64,000 nucleotides of DNA from Bifidobacterium breve (lineage in GTDB: Bacteria; Actinomycetota; Thermoleophilia; Solirubrobacterales; Solirubrobacteraceae): positions 1-64,000 of the forward strand of contig CAMCUD010000021.1 in the NCBI GenBank assembly GCA_945878865.1. Reading direction: 5' to 3'. Numbering within the stretch: position 1 is the stretch's first letter; each line of letters opens with the position of its first letter. The notes under the pieces were generated by a model. The model was not told the origin of the DNA. It was given only the letters and a program-made list of their open reading frames with translations, and searched no databases. Position numbers and translations under genes: made by a program. Positions 33,615 to 41,996 of this stretch are shown here, in pieces.

Positions 33615-34052
33615 TCAGCCCGCCGCCTCGGCGAGCTGGGGGAGGGCATGGAGCTGCCGGTACAGGCCGGCGGCGTCGGTGTAGGTGGTTTCCGAGGCGA
33701 TCTCGCCGTTGGCGTCCAGGCGGATGATGTTGCAGCCGGCCATCGTCGCCGGATAGCCCGTCGCCGCCAGCCCGACGAGATCCCCGAGGTGCGTGCCGGA
33801 GGCCCGCCACTCCTCGCAGATGAGGTCGCCGTCGCACGCCACCCTGGTGGCGCGCAGACGCAGGTCGGGAAAGGCACCGAGGTAGGCGTCGGCGGCGTTG
33901 CGGATCGCGGTGCGGCCGTGCAGCGCCTCGGTCAGCGTGATGTCGCGGGAGACGGCGTCCGGCGCGTAGCAGGCGGCGACGCCGTCAGCGTCATGCGCGT
34001 TCCACGCGTCGACGAGCCGGTCGATGAGATCGGCGCCCTGACGGTGCGTCAT
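33615..34052 (-). CDS. SnoaL-like / NTF2-fold protein
   Basis: 145 residues from ATG 34052, with AAAGGAG upstream. The pattern LVDAWNAHDADGVAACYAPD, YLGAFPDLRLRATRVACDGD, EEWRASGTHLG and YPATMAGCNIIRLDANGEI is the SnoaL polyketide-cyclase-like cone fold. Such proteins act as small-molecule cyclases, hydratases or ligand carriers, and the substrate cannot be guessed here. It is the first gene of the pair with the ABM-like gene. A long open frame on this strand reaches upstream but is noise. Confidence 0.85.
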   Translation of the reverse strand: MTHRQGADLIDRLVDAWNAHDADGVAACYAPDAVSRDITLTEALHGRTAIRNAADAYLGAFPDLRLRATRVACDGDLICEEWRASGTHLGDLVGLAATGYPATMAGCNIIRLDANGEIASETTYTDAAGLYRQLHALPQLAEAAG

Positions 34053-34142
34053 GGCGATCTCCTTTCTGGACGGTTGAACCCGCCCCACCCACGGCTCCCC
34101 AGCCGCCACCGACGGTACGCCCGTCCGCGCAGGGCTGCAACC

Positions 34143-34691
34143 ATGAACCGCATGAGCGACGCCCCCGCCCCCGAGCCGCACCACGCGACCGTCGAGTTTC
34201 ACGAGCCCGGTGATGTCCTGCCGCATCTGCTCGGCCTCGACGGGCTGGGCTATGTCGAGGCCGTGCGCGACGGCCGGCTTCCGCCCGACCCGCTCATGGA
34301 GGCGATGGGGATCGCGGTGACGGAGGTCGAGGCCGGCCGGGTCGTCATGGAGGCCGTGCCTCAGCGCCACCACCTCAACCTCGGCGGGATCGTGCACGGC
34401 GGGTTCCTCGCGACGATCCTCGACGCGGCGACTGGCTTCGCTCTGCACAGCACGCTGCCCGCGGGCGCCACGTCTCCGCATGTCGCCGTCGCCTACCAGT
34501 TCCTGCGCGCCGGGCTGCCCGGCGTCCGGATGCGCGCCGACGCCCAGGTGCTGCGCAAGGGCACGCGGCTGGGCCACGTGCGCGCCGAGCTCAGCGATGA
34601 GAACGGGCGCCAGCTGGCGACCGCCGAGACGACGCATGCCGTCGTCGTGGTGGACGGCTTCGACCACCTGCAGGCCGGTCCGTCGGCGTAG
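34143..34691 (+). CDS. PaaI-like hotdog thioesterase
   Basis: 182 residues (ATG 34143; the ATG at 34152 is an alternative). Hotdog signature: HHLNLGGIVHGGFLATILDA (about 79-98) with the conserved active-site region HGG, and AYQFLRAGLPGVRMRADAQV after it. The N-terminal 50 residues (PGDVLPHLLGLDGLGYVEAV) are a helical extension. It should hydrolyse an acyl-CoA. The stop codon overlaps the GTG of the next gene (TAGTG). Confidence 0.9.
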   Translation: MNRMSDAPAPEPHHATVEFHEPGDVLPHLLGLDGLGYVEAVRDGRLPPDPLMEAMGIAVTEVEAGRVVMEAVPQRHHLNLGGIVHGGFLATILDAATGFALHSTLPAGATSPHVAVAYQFLRAGLPGVRMRADAQVLRKGTRLGHVRAELSDENGRQLATAETTHAVVVVDGFDHLQAGPSA

Positions 34692-35443
34692 TGCGGCGGA
34701 TCCTCGTCGTCGCCACGGCGGCGCTCGTTGTCGCTGCCCCTCCTGCGCAGGCCGCGCGCTGGCAGCCCGACGTCGCCGCGGCGCGCGCGTACGTGAAGAC
34801 CCGGCCGGGCGCGGTCTCGTTCTCCGTGCGAGACGGCGCGCGGGCGTGGGGCCTGCATCCCCGCCGCCGGGTGCGCACGGCGAGCCTCGCCAAGACGATG
34901 CTCCTGCTCGCCTATCTGCGGCGCGAGGACGTGCGCTTCCGCCCGCTCGGGCGCGAGCAGAAGCGCCTCCTGGCGCCGATGATCCGGCGATCGGACAACG
35001 ACGCGGCCACCCGCATCTACGACGTCGTCGGCAACGAGGGGCTGCAGCGCATCGCCCGGCGCGCCGGGATGCGCGGGTTCCGCGTGGGCGCGTACTGGGG
35101 CGGGTGCCAGACCACCGCACGCGACCAGGCGGTGCTCTTCCAGCGGGTCGAGCGGCTGCTGCCGCCCCGACACCGCGCCTACGGCATGCGGTTGCTCCGC
35201 ACGATCGTGCCGTCCCAGCGCTGGGGGGTCGCGCGGGTCGCGCCGCGCGGCTGGCGCCTGTACTTCAAGGGCGGATGGGGCTCGGGCTCGGGCGCGGTCG
35301 ACCACCAGGCGGCGCTGCTCGTCAAGGGCGATCGGCGCGTGACGCTCGCGATCACCACGACGGACAACCCGAGCCATGCCGTCGGCGTCGTCACGCTGCG
35401 CGGCGTCGCGGCCCGGCTGCTGCGCGGCCTCAACCGGCGGTGA
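34691..35443 (+). CDS. Exported class A beta-lactamase-like serine hydrolase
   Basis: 250 residues from GTG 34691, with a signal peptide (MRRILVVATAALVVAAPPAQ, cleavage near AQA-AR). Three active-site motifs are present in order: S65-LA-K68 (RTASLAKTMLL), SDN near 102 (RRSDNDAATR) and KGG near 195 (YFKGGWGSGSG, where beta-lactamases often have KTG). No E166-type omega-loop Glu can be assigned by eye, so the protein may act as a DD-peptidase rather than a true lactamase. Mature length is near 228 residues, short for a beta-lactamase. Its 3' end overlaps the convergent SGNH gene by 14 bp. Confidence 0.85.
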   Translation: MRRILVVATAALVVAAPPAQAARWQPDVAAARAYVKTRPGAVSFSVRDGARAWGLHPRRRVRTASLAKTMLLLAYLRREDVRFRPLGREQKRLLAPMIRRSDNDAATRIYDVVGNEGLQRIARRAGMRGFRVGAYWGGCQTTARDQAVLFQRVERLLPPRHRAYGMRLLRTIVPSQRWGVARVAPRGWRLYFKGGWGSGSGAVDHQAALLVKGDRRVTLAITTTDNPSHAVGVVTLRGVAARLLRGLNRR

Positions 35444-36605
35444 GCCGGACAGCCGGCTTCGGCGCGTCACCGACGTAGGCGGCGACCTGCACCTTCGCGC
35501 CGCGCGCCGCACGGTGCCGCAGTGCGACCTTCACCGTGGCGGCCCGGCCGGGCGCCAGCCGCACCCGGGCGCGGCCGAGCTCGTGCCCGCGCTGGCGCAC
35601 GACGACGAGGATGCGGCAGGTCCGCGGCCGATCCGAGGCGCACCGTGCCTGCACGTGGAGCGCGCGCCGCCCGGAGAGCAGGCGCGGGGCGCCGAAGCGG
35701 GCGGGCACGCTCGCCTGCGCGGCCTTCACCTCCCCGGTGGGCACGGGCACCTTCGTCCCGCCTGTCGCCGGGGTGCCGAAGGTCGCGATGTCCGGCGTCG
35801 GGGCCGGCGGGGTCGCGACGGCGGGGACGAGGTTCTCGTACCCGAGGGCGTTCCAGACCAGCTGCGCGTAGACGCGATGCCCGACGTCGGTGGGATGCGG
35901 ATCGGCGCCGTCGCACATGCGGGTGTACACGCAGATCGCGGTGTCCTGCGCGGCGGGCGGGTTGTTGAAGATCGGGTGCGGGTCGGCGAACGCCGCGCCC
36001 GCGCCGGTGGCCGCGGCCCGCAAGCGCTGCTCGAACGCGGCGTGCGCGTCGAACCGGGCGACCTGGTCGGCGCGGCCGAGCGCGAGCGGGTCGCCGTAGC
36101 CGGTGACCACGAGGTCGGCGGCCGGCGCGGCGGCACGCAGCTGGCTGACGATCGTGCTCAGGCGGGCCTGCATCGCGTCGAGGTCGTCGCCGTTGAGGAG
36201 GTCGTTGCCGCCGGCCGTCACCACGATCGGGCTGACATCGCCGGGGTGGGCGGCGAGGAACGCGAGCGCCGCCGCGAGCTGGCTGCCGCTGTGCGGCGCG
36301 TACTGCGCGGTGCCCTGGCACGCCGAGGCGGCCGGGCCGGCGATGTCGGCGGTCGTCGCCCCCGGGCAGCTGTAGTTGATCGCCGTGTTGCCGGGGCGGA
36401 TGACCTGCACGCGGGCGGTGAGCAGATCGATGAAGCTCGTGAACCGCGCGCCTGAGCCGGGGGCCCCGTTGACCACGCCGTAGGGCACGGAGTCCCCGAT
36501 TGCGAGCGTGTAGCGCGCCGGCGCGGCGGCGCCGGTCGCGGGCAGCGCGAGCAGCGTGAGGAAGACCGCCGTGAGCGACACGGCGATGCGGCGCGAGAGC
36601 GACAT
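35430..36605 (-). CDS. Exported SGNH/GDSL hydrolase with basic C-terminal domain
   Basis: 391 residues from ATG 36605 with a signal peptide (MSLSRRIAVSLTAVFLTLLA, cleavage near GAAA). Block I AIGDSVPYG (about 35-43) gives the nucleophile Ser, VVTAGGNDLLNGDD (about 131-144) the oxyanion Gly/Asn and DPHPTDVGHRVY (about 233-244) the Asp and His of an esterase/lipase. The C-terminal 115 residues form a basic beta-sandwich-like domain with Cys pair CASDRPRTC, similar in style to the C-termini of other exported proteins here. Probably a cell-envelope esterase. It is convergent with the lactamase-like gene. Confidence 0.9.
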   Translation of the reverse strand: MSLSRRIAVSLTAVFLTLLALPATGAAAPARYTLAIGDSVPYGVVNGAPGSGARFTSFIDLLTARVQVIRPGNTAINYSCPGATTADIAGPAASACQGTAQYAPHSGSQLAAALAFLAAHPGDVSPIVVTAGGNDLLNGDDLDAMQARLSTIVSQLRAAAPAADLVVTGYGDPLALGRADQVARFDAHAAFEQRLRAAATGAGAAFADPHPIFNNPPAAQDTAICVYTRMCDGADPHPTDVGHRVYAQLVWNALGYENLVPAVATPPAPTPDIATFGTPATGGTKVPVPTGEVKAAQASVPARFGAPRLLSGRRALHVQARCASDRPRTCRILVVVRQRGHELGRARVRLAPGRAATVKVALRHRAARGAKVQVAAYVGDAPKPAVRLTAG

Positions 36606-36654
36606 CAGCCGAAATAGTCGGCGATCACGGGCGGCGCTGCAGTCAGCGATCCGT

Positions 36655-38421
36655 CTACTCGCCCTCGGCGGGCACGCCATAGGTGGTCGTCACGGGTTCA
36701 CGGCGGGTCTCGCCGCCCGGCATCTTGATGACGCGCGTGATGGTGATGGAGAACCCGCCGTCGTCGGTTGGCTGGCGCGAGCCGGGAATCGCCTGAACCT
36801 TCCGGCCGCCGTTGTCGCCGTAGAGGCGGACGGTCACCGAGTCGTCGTCGCTGCTCGTGCGGATGAGGATCGGCGTCTTCGTGTCGTTTGTCCACCGCAG
36901 GTCGATGCTGCCCCAGTTCAACGTCGACTCGCGGCCGGCGGGGTAGCGATCGATGTAGAAGCTGTGCGCGGTGTGCTGGTCGAGCTGCAGGCCGGCGAAG
37001 TACGCGGCGTTGTACATCGTCGTGGAGAACTGCGAGACGCCGCCGCCGACCGAGTCCTCGAGCTTGTTGCCCTCGGCGATGAACGGCGCTTTGACGTAGC
37101 CCTTCTCCTCGGTGCGCTCCCCGGCGATGTCGTTGAGCGAGAACTGGCCGCCGGCGGGGATCACGGTGCCGTCGACCGCCGCGGCGATGTGCTGGATGTT
37201 CGTGACCCGGGGCTGGCCCGGGACGTAGTACGTCGTGAATGTGCCGATGAGCTGGTCGACGCCGCGTGCCTGTGCGGCGGTGACCGGCGGGGCCACGGTC
37301 TTGACGGGGAGCTTGGCGTCGTGGCGGCCCGCGCGGATCGCCCGGTCGATGCGCGCCGCAGCCTTCTTGCGGTCCACCGATCGGCCGGCCCGGCCTTCCG
37401 ACTTCACGGTCACGTTCGCCGCGCGGGGGCGCCAGCTGACCTCGGCCTTCCCGTCGACGACGACGTCGCTGCCGGTCGCGGAGAACTTCACGCCCTTGGG
37501 CGGGCGCTCGCGCTTGGCGGCGAGCTCGGCCACGAGCGCGTCGAGCGCCGCCTGGTTGGTGGCCAGTCGCGCGTCGCGTCCGCCGTCGAGCGACTTCAGC
37601 GTCAGCAGGGGGGCGAGCTGCTCGGGCGTGACGGTGAGGTCGCCGCCGGGCGCGTCGATGACCATCGGGCGGCGCAGCGTGTCGCGGGCGCGCGACGCGA
37701 TGTTCTCCACGCGCTTCTTCGAGACGGCCGGGCGAACGGTGATGGGGAGGGCCACGCTGGCGCTGCGGCGGCTCGCGAAGGCCTGCTCCAGGCGCTGCGC
37801 GAGCTCCGTGCGCCGGACGCGGCGGCCGTCGCTGGGGGTGGTGGCCGTGACCTCGAGCGACGTCGGATCGACGGCGATCGACCCCGCCGAGACGGGTGTG
37901 TCGACCTGCTCGGCGACATCGCGCACGGCGGCCAGGAGCTTTGCTTGGTCGACGCGGGTGACGGGCGGCACCTCACGCCCCCCGGTGATCCCGCCCAGGA
38001 CCCCGCGGACGGTGCCCAGCGGCCCGTCGCGCCCGGCGTCCATGGCCCGCCGCACGGTCGCGTCGAGGTCGACGCGGTAGCCGGCGTCCTGCGGATCGAC
38101 GCTGATCACGGTGCGCCCGGCGGCGAGCTTCACCGGCGCCGGGTCGGCGAGCACCGGCTTCAGCCGCCGCTCGGCCTCCGCGGCGTCGGCGCCGCCGAGG
38201 TCGACGCCGGCGACCTTCGTCCCGGGCAGCACGCGGTCGCTGTAGCGGCTGCCGACCACGAGCAGGAGCAGCAGCACGGCGAAGATGGCGAGGCCGGCGA
38301 CGAGGAGAGGACCCCGCCACCTGCGGCGAGGTGGGGCGGGCCGGCGCTCGGAGCTGCGAGGCGGCGGCGTGGGCTCGGGGTCGTCGAACCAGTCGCGGCG
38401 CGTGGCGGTGCTGGTCGTCAT
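36655..38421 (-). CDS. VanW family membrane-anchored protein
   Basis: 588 residues from ATG 38421. An N-terminal basic/Pro-rich cytoplasmic part, one membrane helix (about 42-62), an extracytoplasmic region with two repeats of the YoaR/peptidoglycan-binding kind (TVISVDPQDAGYRVDLDA and VVSWRPRAANVTVKSEG-like strands) and the C-terminal VanW domain (about 405-560: TFTTYYVPGQPRVTNIQHIA, AEGNKLEDSVGGGVSQFSTT, YNAAYFAGLQLDQHTAHS). VanW proteins are linked to envelope or glycopeptide stress but their activity is unknown. It is divergent from the dehydrogenase gene. Confidence 0.92.
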   Translation of the reverse strand: MTTSTATRRDWFDDPEPTPPPRSSERRPAPPRRRWRGPLLVAGLAIFAVLLLLLVVGSRYSDRVLPGTKVAGVDLGGADAAEAERRLKPVLADPAPVKLAAGRTVISVDPQDAGYRVDLDATVRRAMDAGRDGPLGTVRGVLGGITGGREVPPVTRVDQAKLLAAVRDVAEQVDTPVSAGSIAVDPTSLEVTATTPSDGRRVRRTELAQRLEQAFASRRSASVALPITVRPAVSKKRVENIASRARDTLRRPMVIDAPGGDLTVTPEQLAPLLTLKSLDGGRDARLATNQAALDALVAELAAKRERPPKGVKFSATGSDVVVDGKAEVSWRPRAANVTVKSEGRAGRSVDRKKAAARIDRAIRAGRHDAKLPVKTVAPPVTAAQARGVDQLIGTFTTYYVPGQPRVTNIQHIAAAVDGTVIPAGGQFSLNDIAGERTEEKGYVKAPFIAEGNKLEDSVGGGVSQFSTTMYNAAYFAGLQLDQHTAHSFYIDRYPAGRESTLNWGSIDLRWTNDTKTPILIRTSSDDDSVTVRLYGDNGGRKVQAIPGSRQPTDDGGFSITITRVIKMPGGETRREPVTTTYGVPAEGE

Positions 38422-38611
38422 GCGCACCTCCACGGTACGCAATCGGTGCCACGGTTCCTGGTCGTCTCCGTGCAAGTGGGCGCCGATCCGCCTGAGGAAA
38501 CGGTCGCCAGGCGGCCCTTTCCTCAGGAGCGTTCGGTACGGTCGGCCGATCACCGAGTCCTCCTCACCGCACGCCGTCGTCGCGTTCCATCTCGAGGCCG
38601 CCGGGGAGCGG

Positions 38612-39802
38612 TTGAAGCTCGCCGAGGCGACGCTCGACCTCCTGCGCTCCTCCGAGCGCGAGGTCCAGGTGCAGCTGCCCGTCGAGCGCACGGACGGCTC
38701 GACGAGCGTCTACACCGGCTACCGCGTCCAGCACAACGCGGCGCGCGGACCGTTCAAGGGCGGGATCCGCTTCCACCCCGACGTCGATCTCGATGTCGTC
38801 CAGGGGCTCGCCTCGCTCATGACGTACAAGTGCGCGCTCGTGAACATCCCGTTCGGCGGGGCGAAGGGCGCCGTCCGCTGCCCGGCCGGCGAGCTCGACG
38901 CGCGCGAGCGCGGCCGGCTGGCGCGCGTGCTGACGCGGCGGCTGGCCGACGTGATCGGTCCCGAGCGCGACATCCCGGCGCCGGACATCGGCACCGACGA
39001 GACGACGATGGCGCACATGATGGATGAGTGGTCCCACATCGTCGGGCCGACGCCCGCGGTGGTGACCGGCAAGCCGCTCGTCCTCGGCGGCACGTACGGG
39101 CGGCGCGACGCCGTCGGCCGCGGCCTGGCCCAGCTGTTCTCCTACGCCGCAGACGAGCTCGGGGTTGACGTGGAGGGCGCGCGCATCGCCATCCAGGGGT
39201 TCGGCAAGGTCGGCGCGGCCGCCGCGGTGGCGTTCACGCGCCTGGGCTGCAAGGTGGTGGCGGTCAGCGATGCGGACACCGCGGTCCTGGCGCCCGGCGG
39301 CGCATTCGACCTCATCGCACTCGAGGAGGCCGTCGCCCGGCAGGAGCCCGCCGAGGCGCTGCCCGGGGACCGGATCGCACGCGACGAGCTCCTGACGGTG
39401 CCCTGCGACGTGCTCATCCCGGCGGCGCTGGGTGGCGCCATCCATCCCGGCAACGTCGCCGACGTCGACTGCCAGGTGATCCTCGAGGGCGCCAACGCGC
39501 CGGTGACCCTGTCGGCCGAGCAGGAGCTGCTCGAGCGCGGGGTGCGCATCGTCCCGGATCTGCTGGCCAACGCCGGCGGCGTGATCGTCTCGTACTTCGA
39601 GTGGGTGCAGAACCTCCAGCACCTGCACTGGGACGCCGGCGAGGTCGACGAGCGGCTCGGCCGCACGATGCGCCGCGCGTGGGACGAGCTGCACGCCGCC
39701 GTGGAGCATCAGGACGGCGGGCCGAGAACGCTGCGCGAGGCGGCGTACGACCTGGGTGTCCAGCGGGTGACGCAGGCGATGGCGCTTCGCCGCGCGGTCT
39801 AA
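38612..39802 (+). CDS. Glu/Leu/Phe/Val dehydrogenase
   Basis: 396 residues from TTG 38612, preceded by GGGGAG. The N-terminal domain shows YTGYRVQHNAARGPFKGGIR (about 34-53) and the catalytic Lys region MTYKCALVNIPFGGAKG, then the Rossmann domain with QGFGKVGAAAA and the DPLLANAGGVIVSYFEW-type ending (here DLLANAGGVIVSYFEWVQN). It catalyses reversible oxidative deamination of glutamate or a branched-chain amino acid. The start is uncertain: coding-like third-position GC extends upstream to about 38550 without a standard start codon, and the ATG at 38420 would overlap the VanW gene. Confidence 0.93.
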   Translation: MKLAEATLDLLRSSEREVQVQLPVERTDGSTSVYTGYRVQHNAARGPFKGGIRFHPDVDLDVVQGLASLMTYKCALVNIPFGGAKGAVRCPAGELDARERGRLARVLTRRLADVIGPERDIPAPDIGTDETTMAHMMDEWSHIVGPTPAVVTGKPLVLGGTYGRRDAVGRGLAQLFSYAADELGVDVEGARIAIQGFGKVGAAAAVAFTRLGCKVVAVSDADTAVLAPGGAFDLIALEEAVARQEPAEALPGDRIARDELLTVPCDVLIPAALGGAIHPGNVADVDCQVILEGANAPVTLSAEQELLERGVRIVPDLLANAGGVIVSYFEWVQNLQHLHWDAGEVDERLGRTMRRAWDELHAAVEHQDGGPRTLREAAYDLGVQRVTQAMALRRAV

Positions 39803-40011
39803 CGGCGGCGCAGCATGTCGGCCCGCGCGCGTTGCGCCTGCGCGTGCCGCAGCTCCCGCTCGGCTTCCTCGCGCGCCTGCGCGGCCTGAAGCTCGTCGCC
39901 GCGCAGGCTGAGGTACTCGGCACGCGCCCGATGGCTGCGGGCGACGCGCTCGTGCGTGGTGGCCTCGAACTCGAACTGCTCAGGCGTGCTGCCGTAGCGG
40001 AAGTCGACCAT
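39799..40011 (-). CDS. Small coiled-coil-like protein
   Basis: 70 residues from ATG 40011 with a GGGGACG site. After MVDFRYGSTPEQFEFEATTH the sequence is one long charged helix (HRARAEYLSLRGDELQAAQA, REEAERELRHAQAQRARADM) ending in RRR, likely a coiled coil. No other feature. Its stop is shared with the dehydrogenase gene in a CTAA tetranucleotide. Family unknown. Confidence 0.65.
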   Translation of the reverse strand: MVDFRYGSTPEQFEFEATTHERVARSHRARAEYLSLRGDELQAAQAREEAERELRHAQAQRARADMLRRR

Positions 40012-40144
40012 CGTCCCCGGTTCTCGGCGCGGTCCGGCGGAATGTGACGCCTGCCGCGCGGAAGCTGGCGCGTGACTCGCTCCCGGAAACAGGCGCGTTG
40101 CCGCTGGGCGAAAGGTTCCGCCTTCCGGTGCCGATATCCTGAGC

Positions 40145-40600
40145 ATGGCCATGACGGTTGCGTCGCTGACTTCGCGCACGTTCCGGATCGCCCCCGCGGC
40201 AGGCGGGGGACAGGAGGTTGTGGCCACGGTGCTGCTCAGCGCCGCCGACGGCCGCGCGCTCTCCGAGGCGCTGAGCTGGATCCGCCAGCGCGACTACCTC
40301 GCACCGGCGGTGGAGTCGGCCGACCAGATCCTCGCGATGCGGGCGCTGACCGCGCTCATCGATCAGATCGACGGCATCGTCGACGACGGCCACGGCGCGC
40401 CGATCGACCTGCGCCAGGACCAGGTGGCCCTGCTCGGCGAGGCGGCCGTGCGCTACGCCGCCGAGCGCGACCTCGACGACGGCTACCAGACGCCCGCCGA
40501 GCGTGAGCGCGTGGCCCGGCTGCGGGAGCTGTCGCATCGCCTCTTCGATCTCTCGGCGGACTTCGCCGGCGCGGCCGCCGAGGCGCGGCAGCCCCACTAG
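40145..40600 (+). CDS. Helical hypothetical protein
   Basis: 151 residues. Leading beta-like part (MAMTVASLTSRTFRIAPAAG, VVATVLLSAADGR) then mostly amphipathic helices (SWIRQRDYLAPAVESADQIL, RALTALIDQIDGIVDDGHGA, RLRELSHRLFDLSADFAGAA). No signal peptide, membrane helix or cysteine. I do not recognise the family. It precedes the DUF4870 gene by 7 bp in the same direction, so both may be one operon. Confidence 0.7.
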   Translation: MAMTVASLTSRTFRIAPAAGGGQEVVATVLLSAADGRALSEALSWIRQRDYLAPAVESADQILAMRALTALIDQIDGIVDDGHGAPIDLRQDQVALLGEAAVRYAAERDLDDGYQTPAERERVARLRELSHRLFDLSADFAGAAAEARQPH

Positions 40601-40607
40601 CCCCGCC

Positions 40608-41120
40608 ATGGCCGCGCAGCCGCCGCCGCAGGCCCCGCCCCCGGGGTGGTATCCCGACCCTCAGGCCCAAGGCGCCGAGCGCTGGTGGGACGGTGCGCAG
40701 TGGACGGCCAACCAGCGGCCGGCCGGCGGCATGGCGCCCGTCGCGATGCGCCAGCCGATGAGCCCCTCGGACGAGAAGTCGTGGGCGTGCATCGCGCATG
40801 TCTCCGCGCTCGCCGCGTCGTTCATCGGGCTGCCGGTGATCGGCCCGCTGATCGTCTACCTCATCAAGAAGGACGAGAGCCCGTTCGTGCGCGCGCACGC
40901 CGTCGCCTCGCTGAACTTCCAGCTGAGCTGGCTGATCTGGTTCATCGTGCTCGGTGTCGCGACGGTCGTCCTGATGTTTGTCATCGTCGGGTTCCTGCTG
41001 CTGCCCGTCCTGCTCGTCGCGGCGATCGCGTGGCTCGTGCTCGTCATCGTGGCCAGCGTCAAAGCGGCCAATGGCGAGCCGCCGATGAACTACCCGCTGA
41101 CGATCGACTTCGTCAGGTAG
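40608..41120 (+). CDS. DUF2510-DUF4870 membrane protein
   Basis: 170 residues. An N-terminal DUF2510 motif, PPGWYPDPQAQGAERWWDGA (about 11-30), with QWT following, is the small actinobacterial Trp/Tyr-rich domain. The DUF4870 part has SWACIAHVSALAASFIGLPV, PLIVYLIKKDESPFVRAHAV and three to four membrane helices. Both domains are of unknown function and are often joined. Membrane protein, cytoplasmic N-terminus inferred. Its 3' end overlaps the transglutaminase gene by 8 bp. Confidence 0.92.
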   Translation: MAAQPPPQAPPPGWYPDPQAQGAERWWDGAQWTANQRPAGGMAPVAMRQPMSPSDEKSWACIAHVSALAASFIGLPVIGPLIVYLIKKDESPFVRAHAVASLNFQLSWLIWFIVLGVATVVLMFVIVGFLLLPVLLVAAIAWLVLVIVASVKAANGEPPMNYPLTIDFVR

Positions 41121-41994
41121 CCGCGGGCTCGCCCACGACGTCGACTTCGACCTTCATCGACGTCGTGCGCCCCCGCGTGTAGATCACGCCGGTGAGCGGT
41201 GCCACGTCGCCGTAGTCGCGCCCGTACGCGGTGACGATGTGGCGCTCGCCGACGATCTGCCCGTTCGTGGGGTCGAGATCGAGCCACCCCGCCCCCGGGA
41301 ACAGCACGCTGAACCAGGCGTGGGACACGTCGGCGCCGGTGAGCTTGGGCCGACCGGGCGGCGGGTCGGTCTCCAGGTACCCGCTGACGTAGCGTGCGGG
41401 CAGGCCGAGCGAGCGCAGGCACGCGATACCGAGATGGGCGAAGTCCTGGCAGACGCCCTGGCGCCGGGCGAGCACGTCCTTCAGCGGCGTGTCGACGTCC
41501 GTCTCCCCGGGGGCGAACTCGAAGTCCTCGTGGATGCGCGTGGACAGCTCGGTGACCGCCTCGATGAGCTGGCGGCCCGGGGTGAACGAGGGCGCGGCGT
41601 ACTCGGCGAACGGCGCGGCGGCCTCGACCCGCGGGGAATCCAGGGTGAACTGGACGACGTCGGGGTCGCGGCTGGCGCGCACCTCCTCCCAGGCCTGCTG
41701 GCCGAACAGCGACAGGGACGCCGGGCCCCGGCTGTTGGCGATCTCGACGACGCTCGTCGCCGTCACCGTCAGCCGGCGGTGCGGCGCGCCCACGGCGACG
41801 TACGCGACGCGATTGCCGAAGAAGTCGATGTGCTCGCGGTGGTCCTCGGGCGCGGGATCCACGGTGATCGACGACGACACGCAACGCTGGCCGGGCGCGT
41901 CGCGCGGGAGCAGGTGCATCAGGCTCAGGCTTGGCGTGACGCGCGAGGAGTACCGGTACTCCGTGCGGTGGGTGATGCGGTACGTGGAAGCCAT
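41113..41994 (-). CDS. Transglutaminase-like protein of the amidoligase operon (Tgl-N)
   Basis: 293 residues from ATG 41994. The N-terminal bacterial transglutaminase domain (RITHRTEYRYSSRVTPSLSL, about 5-24; LMHLLPRD) is followed by a transglutaminase core with the Cys in RRQGVCQDFAHLGIAC (about 166-181), His in GADVSHAWFSVLFP (about 214-227) and Asp in LDLDPTNG (about 235-242), a complete Cys-His-Asp triad. It is the third gene of the operon after the ATP-grasp gene (2-bp gap). In related clusters this protein is thought to cut or form amide bonds in the same product as the ATP-grasp enzyme. Confidence 0.93.
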   Translation of the reverse strand: MASTYRITHRTEYRYSSRVTPSLSLMHLLPRDAPGQRCVSSSITVDPAPEDHREHIDFFGNRVAYVAVGAPHRRLTVTATSVVEIANSRGPASLSLFGQQAWEEVRASRDPDVVQFTLDSPRVEAAAPFAEYAAPSFTPGRQLIEAVTELSTRIHEDFEFAPGETDVDTPLKDVLARRQGVCQDFAHLGIACLRSLGLPARYVSGYLETDPPPGRPKLTGADVSHAWFSVLFPGAGWLDLDPTNGQIVGERHIVTAYGRDYGDVAPLTGVIYTRGRTTSMKVEVDVVGEPAAT

Positions 41995-41996
41995 GC

